Source: Leptodontidium sp. MPI-SDFR-AT-0119
Taxonomy: Eukaryota > Ascomycota > Leotiomycetes > Helotiales > Leptodontidiaceae
NCBI GenBank assembly: GCA_020726505.1
Contig: JAHLEZ010000048.1
Coordinates: 124,001 to 188,000, forward strand
Length of the DNA stretch: 64,000 bases
Direction: 5' to 3'
A program made the position numbers and the translations under genes. The notes beneath the pieces were generated by a model that was not told the origin of the DNA, did no database searches, and was given only the letters and a program-made list of their open reading frames with translations. Below are positions 24,674 through 36,196 of this stretch, piece after piece. Within the stretch, counting starts at the first letter, position 1; the number at the start of each line of letters is the position of its first letter.

Positions 24674-26221
24674 TCAACTCCCCACATCAAGATGCATTGA
24701 GATTGAGCTAGGGCTGGGGTGTTTCGTTTTCACTGGCAGAGGTGGTGGTTGAGGGCGAGATTCTAGACAGAGACTTTTTTCGGTCAGCTCTTTGCGCAGC
24801 GTGTCCGGCAGCATGAGATCTCGCACCAAAGTTGTATACCTCTTTTCTAGCTTGTCCCTTCGATTCTGATACACTTTTGCCTCGTCATCTTCCGAATCGT
24901 AGAAGATATCAGCCGAGACCAAAGACAACGATATCCGGAACTCATCTGTGACTGGAATTTGCGACATGCTCTTGAGCAAGCATATTTCCCTTCTCCACTG
25001 CTGAGGAGCTCCGGTTTATCCTCCTCAATTGTAATGCAAAAGGTTCAAAGTTCTAGCTCCAAGGCCGCTGTTATGCAAATACACCACTTTTGGAAGTTCC
25101 CAGTTGACATACCGGACTTAAAGTTGTTGTTCGCGTCCGCTTCCCGGCCATCCATACCTTCGCATGAAAGACTCAGATAAAGTGACTTGATGCCGCTGTG
25201 TATCGCTGGTCGTTCCTTCAAGACGGTTGGAAGAACCCACATATCATTGTCGCCATGGCTCCTTGTTACGGAAACCCTCGACCAAATTACTTCTCCCAGC
25301 TCTTGTCAAAAAAGACAACTTTTGATATCTTTCGAATCCACTCGAGAAACATGTAATCAGTATTGTCCGTGGGAAGTTTACATACCAAGTAGTGCTTTCT
25401 GACGCCGGGGTAGAGAATATATGAAGCATCTCTTGTTGGATGAAGCCTTTGTTGCTGCTTCGTGATCTTCTGCGCTCTTTTGAAAGTGGCCTTTCGAACC
25501 TCATACCCTTAAGGACTCAAAGCAAACCTATTGGTATCGCTTTCGTAAATGGTTACCCATAAGCAAGCCCTCTTTTGTCGCTCTAGCAACGAGTCAAAGT
25601 CGCTGTCTTCTTCTCCATAGCCCAGTGAAAATTGTTCGTCGACCTTACTCAGGTATAGCCGAATAAATCGATAACCACGTCGGGTAGTACTCATAAAATG
25701 GTTCAATCAAGATCTCGAATATTTATCTGCGGATATCTTTTGGAAGTTTGAAGAAGGCAAAAGGACCGAATCTAAATTTATCGTTAGCAAAGCCACCGGG
25801 AATGAAGAGTTGATGATGGATCATGTGTTCTCGATTTCCCATACCTGTTGAAATCATCCAGCTTCTTAAATATTACTCCAAAACTTCCTTCGCCTAATTT
25901 TTAAATATCATCTGCTTTTTCGTTTGAAATGCGCTTACGTCTGTCAATCAAGCTCTTGAAAGCGAAGACCCCATGGCCTGTATTGTATGACAGCCGTGGA
26001 GCCATCGGTACAAGCTGGAAGCTGACCTGATCATTCCCCTTGAGACAAGATAGGTCATTTGTCTCATTTCCTGTGGATGACTGCGAAATCTCTTCGTCGC
26101 TCTTGAGATCATCTTCGTCAGAAACCGAACTCGTAATTGGAGAGTAGCTTGATCCGATCTCTCCCGAGCGGGAGATTGCACTTGGAATTGTCATCAGTGA
26201 TGGTTCCGGGCACCCGACCAC
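24674..26221 (-). pseudogene. 2EXR/F-box-like protein, decayed (paralogue 3)
   Basis: Pieces of the same family as the locus at 17676-19438 lie in order on the minus strand. They are a Ser/Glu-rich N-terminus from 26221, the 2EXR signature as FAFFKLPKDIRR followed by a stop where the relative has Lys (AAA to TAA, near 25,728), a middle part (GIKSLYLSLS near 25,190), and the C-terminal motif RDLMLPDTLRK near 24,820. These pieces lie in different frames and are interrupted by stops, so no full protein can be read. It is most likely a dead paralogue. Confidence 0.55.
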
Positions 26222-27315
26222 CCCAATACGTACGCCCGACTAGGTAGTGAACATGTATGACTTAATGGGGAGTGTTGCAGCTCCTTACTCGGGGCAGACT
26301 GTAGGAATATCACCAGATAACAGCCCAAGGCTTACTTGTAATATCTCGGGAGTCACCGCGTACATAAAAATATGATGGAGAGCTCCGAGCTAGGACGGGA
26401 ATCTTTTCTTAAAGAAACTTTGTAAATACTCCCAGATACTGGAGTACCTACTCACTTGGAAAGGTCGATGATTCGCCGCGGTTGATAGATATGCCAGTAA
26501 GAAATTCCTGTCGAATCTGCCCAGTCTACAGGGAACATAGGGGTGGGGACATTAGCTTCCTCAAGGCTCCAGATGAGACTAAAAATGCGTTCGGTATCTT
26601 GCAAAAGCTTGGCATTAGGATTTTATTGGTAGGATTTTAGTTCGGGCCTTTCAGCACATTCTGCTTGCTGTTTCTCAACAGGATTTTCTCGCCTGAAGGC
26701 AGCCCAAGCCAGTGATGTGTCTACTAGTGTATGCTTAATCTTACCTGAAGCCATACTTGAGTTTTTACTCAATGGTAAGTTCATTGCACCTGAACAGATT
26801 GATATTCTATTATAAATGCTATCTATTTCTGTGTAGAGGTTTAGTTAACTCGCAACTTTGATTTCATACGTCCCTGATTCGTGAGGCTGGCACTAGCCCT
26901 GGGGGGTATGTGAAGCCCAGCGAGTGAGACCTATCCAGTAACTGATGATTGGAATAAGACGTGCCCCGCCATTTCTGGCTGAGGCTGTGGGAGTCGCTAA
27001 GCCTCGGTTACTGGACAGTTGTGGAGGCTTGGATGACTGCTTTGAGACACCGAAAAGTTTCTCATGTCATGCCACATCTCGAACAAAAGGGTCAAACCAT
27101 CAGTCAGTCCCTTCTCTTCATATTCATAGGAGATTTGCTGGCAATTCGGATGGGCCACGGTCAGCAGTCATTGGATTACAGCAAGTTGCTAACATTGGCA
27201 TCCCTTTGACAGCTACGATCGAGACACCAAGTCAGTTAATTTGCCCAACCTGCACGCCCCGGTGAGAACTTCGAAGTAATCTGCACCAGGCAAGATAATC
27301 GAAAGTGATGTGACG
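26222..27315. other. Intergenic; upstream region of the first NLR gene
   Basis: No gene is visible. The plus frame at 26945-27265 has no family resemblance. The promoter of the NLR gene starting at 27316 must lie here or just before it; no clear TATA box is seen. Confidence 0.45.
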
Positions 27316-30300
27316 ATGGAACCGTCGGAAAAGAACATGCTTGACCTTTCGTTAGTAATTTCAGTCTATCAATTGACTAGTGTTCTTGTTGAGCCCTGAA
27401 AACAGTGATCCCTTGCAATTCGCAATGTTTAGATGGGTAGATATTAGTGATTCATCATTCGAGTCTCTGTCGTTCGAAGGTACGCCTCCAGAGTAATCTT
27501 TCCAGTATCAGCAGCTGCTAATATAATATGTCTAGATCAACGGAGAATAAGTGAGTTTGGAGTCTATGACGCTGTTGTCAGCGAAATTCAATCAAAGATC
27601 AAGGATCCAAAATCTTCTCCAGCAACAAAACGACATTTAATCAGCTTGAATAATTTACCTCAAGCAGTTGTCATCCTGACGCAACAGTTTGAACGCTTCA
27701 TCACTCCCCGCCAGGCGGATTTTCACATAATTTGGGGCATCTTCTATCTGATACTTAAGGTAAATTGGCTTCTTAAGACGATTGAATAGTATGTGAAAGT
27801 AACTTTGTCAGGCAACATGCGAATTTCCGGCCCTCTTTCAGCGAGTAACTGATTTCTTGACGCCTCTACGAAGAGCCATCGAATTATTCAATGCTGCCTT
27901 GGCTAGGAGGAGTGTGTTGGATAATGTCCGAACAGGAGTCTCCGACTTTCTTGAGATCCTGCTTGAAACGCTTATGGAATTGCACACACAGTGTCGGAAA
28001 CAAGATTGCGGTAAGCCTACCATTTTTGAGCAATTTCCTCAAAGCAAGGGTAAAATGCCGTACTAATCGATCTGGATCTGAAAGTAGATGGCTCATGGTC
28101 TCAGCTGAGCGACAGCCTTAGTAGCAAAGTTCAGCGTCTAGTTGATATAACGAAGCACGTGAGCTCGTTGTATAACATTTCGAAGACTCCACCCTTACAG
28201 CTAAATCATGATCTAGAAGAGGTGGTGCTGAGTGCGAATGACAGAACAGAAACGATAGAGCTAGTTGAGCAGCATTCAAGTGAACGCTTTGTATTGCCAC
28301 TCCAGAGAAACACCAACTTCTATGGTCGTCAAAAAGAACTGGATCGGATCATGAAACATATTGCTCCAAATTCAAAGAGCAGCTTAGGTGCCTACACGAT
28401 TTATGGCCGAAGAGGTGTTGGAAAAACTGCCCTTGCGCTTCAATTTGCGTACGACTGCATCGACACCCGAACATATGACTTTGTCTTCTGGGTTCAGAGC
28501 GAGACGATGGTTAGCACACGGCAAAGTTTTGCCTCAATTGCGAAGTTTCTCCATCTGGGGAGGGATGATGGTAGCCAGGATCACGAAATTTTGGTTGCAG
28601 TTCATAACTGGTTGAGAAAGACAGGTACACCGTAAATCATCGAATGGCTGTATTTGAATGCTGAGCAAATTACCACAGACAGTGCTTGGCTACTCATATT
28701 TGACAACATTGGTACGTATTATCCTTACTGGTTCAAATATATCGCTGAGAAATAAATACAGAGAACGAAAGCATCCTGCGGCTGTATTGGCCAGTCAATG
28801 CATCGAGAGGATCGGTTTTGATCACCTCACGAGACTACCACCTCTTTATCAAAAAGGTGTGCATTCGTGGGGATACATTGAAGCCATTTGAGAGCCAGCA
28901 GAGCTGGGAACTTCTGTTGATACTGTTAGGGAAAGATTGGAAGAAGAAATATCAAGGTGATGCACCTCAAACGGAAATAATGGCCGGTAAGGCTTTGCTT
29001 CTGACACTTGAGGGCTTGGCCCTGGCTATTGAGCAGACGGCGAATTTGATAAAGGACGAACAAATCGGAGGTTCAACAATGGCAGGCACATTCGAGACCT
29101 TCAAATTCAGGATTGAGAACTTACCAGAAGGCCACTCGGCCCCAAGGTCTGCTTCCGAACGAGCATTGGATACTATTTGGGCTATCTCCTTTCAATCTCT
29201 CACACGAAATTCGCGAGCGCTTCTGAGCTTGATGGCCTGGTTCTCACCCGGTACATTATTCTCAGCAATAGCAAGCAGAGACTAGCTAACTTGTAGAACA
29301 GATGGAATTCCTGTCGACATGCTACGTCTGAGACAAGAGCATGAAAACGCGAACAGTGGCTCAAGACCAATTCCTACCTCATCTGCCGACGGTCAATATC
29401 TCCGGACATTTCTCCGAAGCGTTCTGACTTCACCGTCTGACCTCCAAACCGCAATTACAGACTTGGCAGAGAGAAAGCTGATTAAGACTCAATCCCGGAA
29501 GTTGACCATCCATAGAGTGGTGCAAGAAGCTACATACTTTCAAAGTATCCAAAGCCTCCAAGACACTTTCGACTTTGCTTCGTGTCTCCTTTTCGAGCGA
29601 TTTCCAAATGACCCGCCACCAAACCAGTCTTTACACCAACAATGGAACTTATGCAACAAATATGTAGGCCACGTCTTATACATGAGCAAAGCTTTCTCCA
29701 AATACTCTATGTCAGGGGTACTGAAGGCGTCGGAAGAGTTCATCGAAATGCTGAACAATGCTAGCTGGTAAAGTGTTTAATCCTCAACAGGAATATTACG
29801 TTGATCAGAAAACAGGTATCTCTACGAGATAGGAGACTACGACACTTGTGAATCTGTCATAAGAGTAGCGCTGTCTGCTTCAAGTGATCAAAACTCAGCT
29901 CAATATTCTCGCCTCCTTATTACCGACGGAAGTAGATTATACGAGCAAAACAGACTGCAGAAGTGCCGCACTGTCTGGGAGGAGTGCCTACAAATTCGAG
30001 AGAAACTTTTTCCTAATAATCTCCGCCGAAGTATACTCTCAGAGTCTATGGTTGATGTATTCTGACGTTTTGCAGTTGCAAATATTCTAACGAACATCGG
30101 AAACCTAGAACTTGCCATGGGGAACCCAACCGCCGCTCTTATACACTATCGTAGGGCTCAGAATATCTACCTCCAAGGTGATGTTCCAATGGTAGACAAG
30201 CTCGCGGTAACCCAGTTGAACCTAGGTAGACTTTACGCGCTGCAAGGCAACTTTGTTGAAGCCACGAAGCATACAAAAAGCGCAGAGCTAGTGATCCAAA

Positions 30301-30909
30301 AATCAAGTCTCAGCTTCATGGTTCAGTATGATCTTGAACCACCTCGGTCGGATCACCTAGCTTACCTACTCCTAGTGTCTATTATGCCTACGGCAAGATC
30401 TACATGTTCCAAAAGAAATGGGATTCAGCGCGAAAGGGCTTTGCAGAATGTCTCAACATTGGATTGACGTCAATGCCAACACACCAGATAACATGCGCAG
30501 CCTGGTACTCAATGGCATGTTTAGAGTATATCCAAGGCGATGGGAAAGCATCACTGTAAGCCAAAATCTCTTTAGCATCCATATTGTTTTATTTGAGTGC
30601 TGGTAGAATCTAACGGGCGCAAGTGCCAATCTCGCCAAGGCCAAGGAAATCGCGGTGATCCGAAGTCCAATTCGCAAAGATGGGACTCTGGCCAGAATTC
30701 TGTGGAAAACTGCGGTAGTTCTGGACAGCTTTAACCATGTGGAGAGTGGAACAGAGGCTGTCGCGTTGAGGCGCAGGGCCGAAGGAATAAAACAAAGCTT
30801 GATAGCTGCTGGAGAAGGAGGGCATATTTGCAGGAGCCACTCTTCAATGTTTGGTATTAGCAAGGAGGAAGATAGTTATGATGCTCTTGTTCCTTTGTTC
30901 TTCCGTTGA
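27316..30909 (+). CDS. NLR-type receptor: N-terminal helical region, NB-ARC, TPR (NLR-1)
   Basis: Twelve exons give an uninterrupted 996-aa frame: 27316-27350, 27406-27479, 27536-27759, 27812-28010, 28085-28624, 28679-28711, 28762-29250, 29302-29767, 29816-30030, 30076-30325, 30376-30555 and 30624-30909. The N-terminal ~250 residues are helical (a Goodbye-like or other fungal STAND N-domain is possible). The nucleotide-binding region has the P-loop GRRGVGKT at about residues 285-292, Walker B WLLIFDN at about 361-367, VLITSRD (sensor-type motif) and a winged-helix region. The C-terminal third holds tetratricopeptide-like repeats (LTNIGNLELAMGNPTAALIHY and similar). Such proteins act as cytosolic sensors in fungal non-self recognition and cell death. 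The paralogue at 36197-40127 faces it tail to tail. The start ATG is supported by phase and by homology starting at SDP. Confidence 0.88.
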
Positions 30910-32107
30910 TGTCAGTAAACGCGAGACACGAGAAAATACGATCTTTGAGTACTACAGAACTCAGGTGCCCTGTGCCTTGATACCTAGGTACAGCAGAGGA
31001 ATCAAGTGTCGAGTTGAACTCCACTTGGAACTACCTACCTATGTACTAGTGGTGAATTTTAATGTATGGACATCAATCCTGACGGTTATGGTGTCCTGAG
31101 AACCATTTGCGTTACCAGGCGTACCACCACATAGGTTCAAACCTGAGAACAGATTGTGAAGCTGACGGCTGGTCTTTGATTATTCACGAAGCAATGAACT
31201 TTGGCGAGTTTGCCGATTTGAAAGTGAAGGATCTTGGACCGCCTGCTTGAGCTAATCATCTCAGTTTCTTCACGGTAAGTCTATCGATGGTGTAGACATG
31301 TTATGATTCACGTCGTCATATGAACCAGCGGGGTGATGCCCAGTTGATTCTTGAAGGTTGATGACAATGCAGGCAATTCCATGCTTCTAACAACGGCTCA
31401 TGGAAGACAATTAGGTCTTGAGGAACTTCCAAGCTTTCTACTTCTCGATCGGAGTTCAATTCGATAGGCTGTGTTATGCATATAGAATGAAAGAGTCACT
31501 TTTCGTAAATCTTGCGGTGGCCATTCCGCGCATCCTCTCGATACTTCACACGTTCAGTCTGCACTCGTAGCGGTATTTTGCTGTCACCTTGGCGATGGCC
31601 ACGACCACATCTGTGGCGAAAAGTATGAGCCAAAACACAGTTTTGCTTTCACTGCCAGCTTTTCGTTGTACCAACTATTCGCCTACCGTCATGACTGGTG
31701 ACACGGCGGCGGGCGGGTCTTCTGATGTCAACAATGAGTAAATATTGTTTGGAAAGAAATAAGCGAGAACTGACTCTGGCAGATATGATCTCATCGCTGA
31801 TATCCCCGGTCTCATACTCGGAAACAAATTCTTCGGGAATCCAGAAGCCCCTCTCATCGACGTTACGCATTTTCCGCTGCAGTTGTTTCTTTGGCATTAA
31901 TAACCGCACTCGCATACCTTCAAAGCAGAGCGCCTGGCGGACACGAAATGAAAAGTATAGCATAAACAACAGGCATGAGGAAACGGCAACAATAGTTGAA
32001 GTGGCTCTCTTGAGAACTTTTATTGTCTCTGCATCTCCTCAGTCACACTCATCTTTGTTGCTAAGATAACATCGGTAATACAAAAAGCATGTGCACTAGT
32101 GTTACTC
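30910..32107. other. Intergenic; small unrecognised minus-strand frame
   Basis: This is the 3' flank of NLR-1. A minus-strand open frame of 106 codons (31969-31649) contains a charged, coding-like stretch (DERGFWIPEEFVSEYETGD) that I cannot assign. It may be a fragment of an unknown gene. Nothing else is supported. Confidence 0.3.
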
Positions 32108-32490
32108 TAACCTCACATGTTCACCCTAATAGTTATTATAATATGGAATGTCAGAGACCTGATGGGGTCAATCTTAGCCGTGGTATTCGAGTTTCCAATG
32201 AGGTATCCTTGTTTCATTTTGGCCCTTTTTCTTACTTGGCTCGGCTTTATCCTATTATACTTGAAGTGCAATATCAATAAACGAGGCTCTTTACTAGCGA
32301 CTGGGTTTGTCTTGGCGTTCAGGTTCTGTTTGGCATGATGCATGGGCCGCTGTCCGGTACGATTAGGATAGGCATACTAGAATGGGTCGAGCCTACTGAT
32401 CGTGAAGATACGGGGGCATTCATAGGGATGACTGTGGTTACTGGCTTAGTTGCAGGCAGTATTTTGGGGCTGGTGACGGCACAGAAATGA
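32108..32490 (+). pseudogene. C-terminal remnant of an equilibrative nucleoside transporter
   Basis: The plus strand encodes the last membrane helices of an ENT-family transporter. First comes WNVRDLMGS (family: NVGD motif), a helix (FILALFLTWLGFILLYLKCN), then, after a one-base frame change near 32,318, VQVLFGMMHG and WVEPTDREDTGAFIGM followed by a final helix and a stop at 32488-32490. The N-terminal two thirds of the protein are absent, and the frame change sits inside a conserved helix, so this is a fragment rather than a working gene. Confidence 0.6.
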
Positions 32491-34307
32491 AGGGTGGGCG
32501 CGGTCTGTATGAGAAGAGAGGATCTCCTCGAGGTGGAGAAAATACTAAAAAGGAGACCATATCCCGCAACGAAATTCATATGAGTATAGATGTCTTCAGA
32601 GCACCTAGAAGAAATTCTAACACAAAATAGATTATCAGGTAGGCATGTTAAGATACAGAACTGTTGTTGAGATAAAGTTCGGCAGGTGGGTCATGCTAGG
32701 TTAGCCCCGCAGTGAGCATTTTAACATTGCGTCGGGATTTCAATGACCGTCCCCTTTCACTGGATCTAATCACATGCATGTCTTTGGGGATCTAGGAATT
32801 TTTAATATTATTGCATATAGGATGATTCACGAGGCTATTTACGTTTCCCCTATTGATATTCCTCGTTCTCGCTCAATTGGCAGCTGGAACAAATAAACAC
32901 CGGACCCCAACCTTCACCGATTTCCTATCCTGCAAGCTCTACTTTTCCCGAGTTCACCCCGTTGAATTCAGTTCTTCTTCGCCATTCTCAAAGCTGCTTT
33001 AACTAACAACCATGTCTTCTCTGAGACTCCCTTGATGTTCGTTCTCGAGTAAGTCTCGATCTCGCAGGTGATAAAGTCGGCAGACTAAGTTCGCCTTACC
33101 CATTAGTCTGGACATATAAAATATTCCGCAGCATATTCACCATCACATTTCGCAAGACATGCATTGCGAAATGATGCGAGAGAAGAATCAAAGTCTAGTA
33201 AAGCTGCCCGAATCTGCAGCAGATCTACCAATTTTGTCGGGTTGATTTGCAGTAGACTCCAACCTCTACGACAGTGGAGAAAATTCCTGATTATCATTAG
33301 TTGAATCTAAGATTTTCCCCAAAGGGCTTTGTGATTTATGTATAGAAATTAGATTTTTTTTTTTTTTTAAAAAAAAAAAAGACTTGTTATAGAGTTAAGA
33401 CTGTGAGCAAGACTTCACACCTCGCTCCTCTCAACAGGGAAGCATCAAGTGGGGATGACATTTCACGTGCCTGAGATTTTAGTTAGAACTGACGTTCAAT
33501 AAACATGCAATGTTCCCTGTACCAACAAAATATTAAACTATAGAATGCTTAGGGACCAACTCCTCACCATTCAGACCATCCTGTGTTGTGGCCAACCTGA
33601 TGCTTAGTGAATATTTTTTTATTTTCTTCACTTAAGCGAGCCAAAGGAGGGGTTTGGACTCAGCCACTGAGCAGGCAAATAGGGGGCTTAGCCATCCCCC
33701 ACACCAGGTTTCAACTTGTTCCAAGCTGCCAAAAGGACAGCCCATCAGAAATACAGCCTCTTCGTGTCATGTTCACATGCGCCAGGAAATTGTGGCTTTT
33801 GCTTCTCTCCAATGCTTGTTCTCTCTCCTGCCCCGCCACCAGGATTACGTTGGGTGACGTCCCATCTTGACACTGGATACTCCAACTCGCAGCACATAAT
33901 CATGGTGTGGATGACAGAGCATAAAGCATCCTAGTAGCCGCGGAATAGCCAACGAAGAATTCGATGTGCTTCAAAATGCAACGAAAATCGCCAGGCATTC
34001 TTGGTGCCAGACATACTGGCAAACATTCGATAATTTTCTGTGGGGATGCATGCTGATCGGACGCTAAATCAACCTATCGAGTTCCCGATTCTGTTTCGTG
34101 TTGGGTACGAACATGGTCGTACACTACGTGGCCCAGTGGCGTTGAGATTTTGCCACAGGCTGATTCTCTAAAGTCGCAGTCACGCCAGATAATCATGCCG
34201 AATATGACCCCATGTCCCAGCGGTTGTTGACTTTAAAAATATCCTGCATTCGCTCCGAAAGTATTGCAGAGTTTTCTAACTACATAATTTAGAAATCACT
34301 TGTCAGA
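32491..34307. other. Intergenic; contains a T-run/A-run palindrome
   Basis: No gene is seen. At about 33,353-33,380 a run of T is followed at once by a run of A, a perfect homopolymer palindrome. The 34,240-34,307 part is the leader of the next gene. Confidence 0.45.
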
Positions 34308-35848
34308 ATGGCTGCAACTGATAATCCGACTCCAGTCCAAATGCACTCGACGCGATTGGATCATACCTCGATGGATACTTGGAACCACGAACTTGAATTA
34401 AGTTTTATTCAGACTCACGGTCAGTAGGTACCAGATTTTCTCTGATTTTAAGCTGATGACTTTGGTAGACTACCCAAGCTCGACAGTCGAAGAAGTTCGA
34501 CACCGGGATGAATTCTTCTACAGAGTCTTCGGCAAAGAGTCATTGAATCCAGAATTTGCTAGCACACGGTCATGGTATTCACAATTTCTCGAATGGAAAT
34601 TTCGCATCCACTGGCGCCTCATGTCCCAAGCACTCAGAGGGCTCGATGAGGATTCTCTCATGCCACAGCCTGGAAACTTGGTGGTTGTTTACGACTTCCT
34701 CACCACAGTGGGCGTGCTCCTCAAGGCTCGAGAGAATCTTGTTTTGGTTGAAGTGGTCGATGAGTTAGACAACAACAACGCGCTCAAAGAACAGTTAGAT
34801 CAGGAGCGTGGTATTCCAAACCAGGTTGTATTTGCGGCTATTGGATGGCTGAGTACGGCCCTGTTCTTCATCGATCTCTCACTTTAGAGCTTCGCTGACT
34901 TTACCTTCAGGCATGCTTTATGACATGGTTTGCAGCCCAAATCCGTCCAGGCTCGAAGTTACGGGATTTCCGATCAATAGTCCAAAGTTTCGGGATTTTG
35001 AAGCTTCAAAGAATCGTGTCATCCAACAAGGGTTTGACTACATTGACCAACCGATGCATGTTCTTATCAACAAATTCGGACCTTTGATTCCAGAAGCACA
35101 AAAGGCATCATCCTTAGAGAAAAGTCTCGTCAGTTACCCGACTCAACAAACAATTGAGACTCGCGCAGTTCAGGTCAGAACTCTGCTTAATTCGAATCAG
35201 CTGAAGATCGACTGGGCGACCTCATTGGAATCTCATTTGCAGCTGGATGTAAACACAAGAACTCTGAAACTGTTCAAGTTTCCTTCTTTCTGCAAACTGA
35301 TCGTAGCTGATAAAGAGGCCTCCCTCTTGTCAAGGTCGAGACAATTCCCTGAAACCAGAGTTTGCTCATGCTAATTGGAATCTAGGCTGTTCGATGACCA
35401 TCAAGCATATACCATCGATGATGTCTCCCGACCTCGATTCCGCTCAAACGATTACTTCAGGGAGCTACTCTTGACATATCACTTGATATTTCAAGATGAC
35501 TCCGAACTTTGGAAATCATTCTCAAGGTCGGGGTCTGATCAAAACATCGAGATACTACCTGCAGACCCCGGAGAGCCACATGACCCCCTCCTTACTAGGC
35601 TATGCTCACCAAGTCCAACATCTTGGGGCTCATGGCAGGTCTGCAAAGGTCTTGCTATTGGGGAACCTGCCAATTTCTACAACACACATGCATCTTTCCC
35701 CTTCTTCGGTGCACGACTTCTCGAATTGCAAACATTTGTCCAGAATTGCGAGGCAGAAAGAAAAGCGTGCAGTCTACGAAGTCCTTGGACTGCACCAATC
35801 GGTGATGACATATCTCAGGTCTGTTGCTCTTCCGCTTTCATGACTTAG
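34308..35848 (+). CDS. Unrecognised ascomycete protein between the two NLR genes
   Basis: I do not recognise a named family. Four exons read cleanly: 34308-34419, 34469-34852, 34911-35334 and 35386-35848, with GT-AG introns of 49, 58 and 51 nt and phases that match. The product, about 460 aa, is acidic, mostly soluble and probably helical, and starts MAATDNPTPV. No signal peptide or clear membrane helix is seen. Proteins of similar layout that I know from fungi usually end in a membrane segment; here the last stretch (after about 35,800) ends abruptly, so the C-terminus may be truncated or the last exon misplaced. It lies between two facing NLR genes, in the orientation of NLR-1. Confidence 0.6.
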
Positions 35849-36196
35849 CTTCCAGCTCACCAATTTATCGTTAGTGGCTCATCATCTTGATACTCGTCCT
35901 TTTCTTGATAATTTTTATCTTAAGGGGCGGCATGTGGTAGTTAGGCGATCATCAAAAGTTCTATTTTTGCACATGGCATCATCGTTCTTTGTCTTCAAGT
36001 ATTGATTTTAGGAGAAATATAATATTTTGTCGTATTATCGTTGCTTGACTGAAAGTAGAAGAGAGATCATATGGGTCGTTACTCTTGTTTGATTCATGGC
36101 TTCACGTTTAAAAGTGCAAAGTGTCGCATCGCAGAAGATGGGAAGATTTTGATTGGAGCTAACAGCTAAATGAAAAGAAAACTATGGAGAGCATCA
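35849..36196. other. Short convergent spacer before NLR-2
   Basis: This 348-bp spacer lies between the stop of the unknown gene and the stop of NLR-2. It probably holds both 3' ends. No other feature is seen. Confidence 0.6.
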
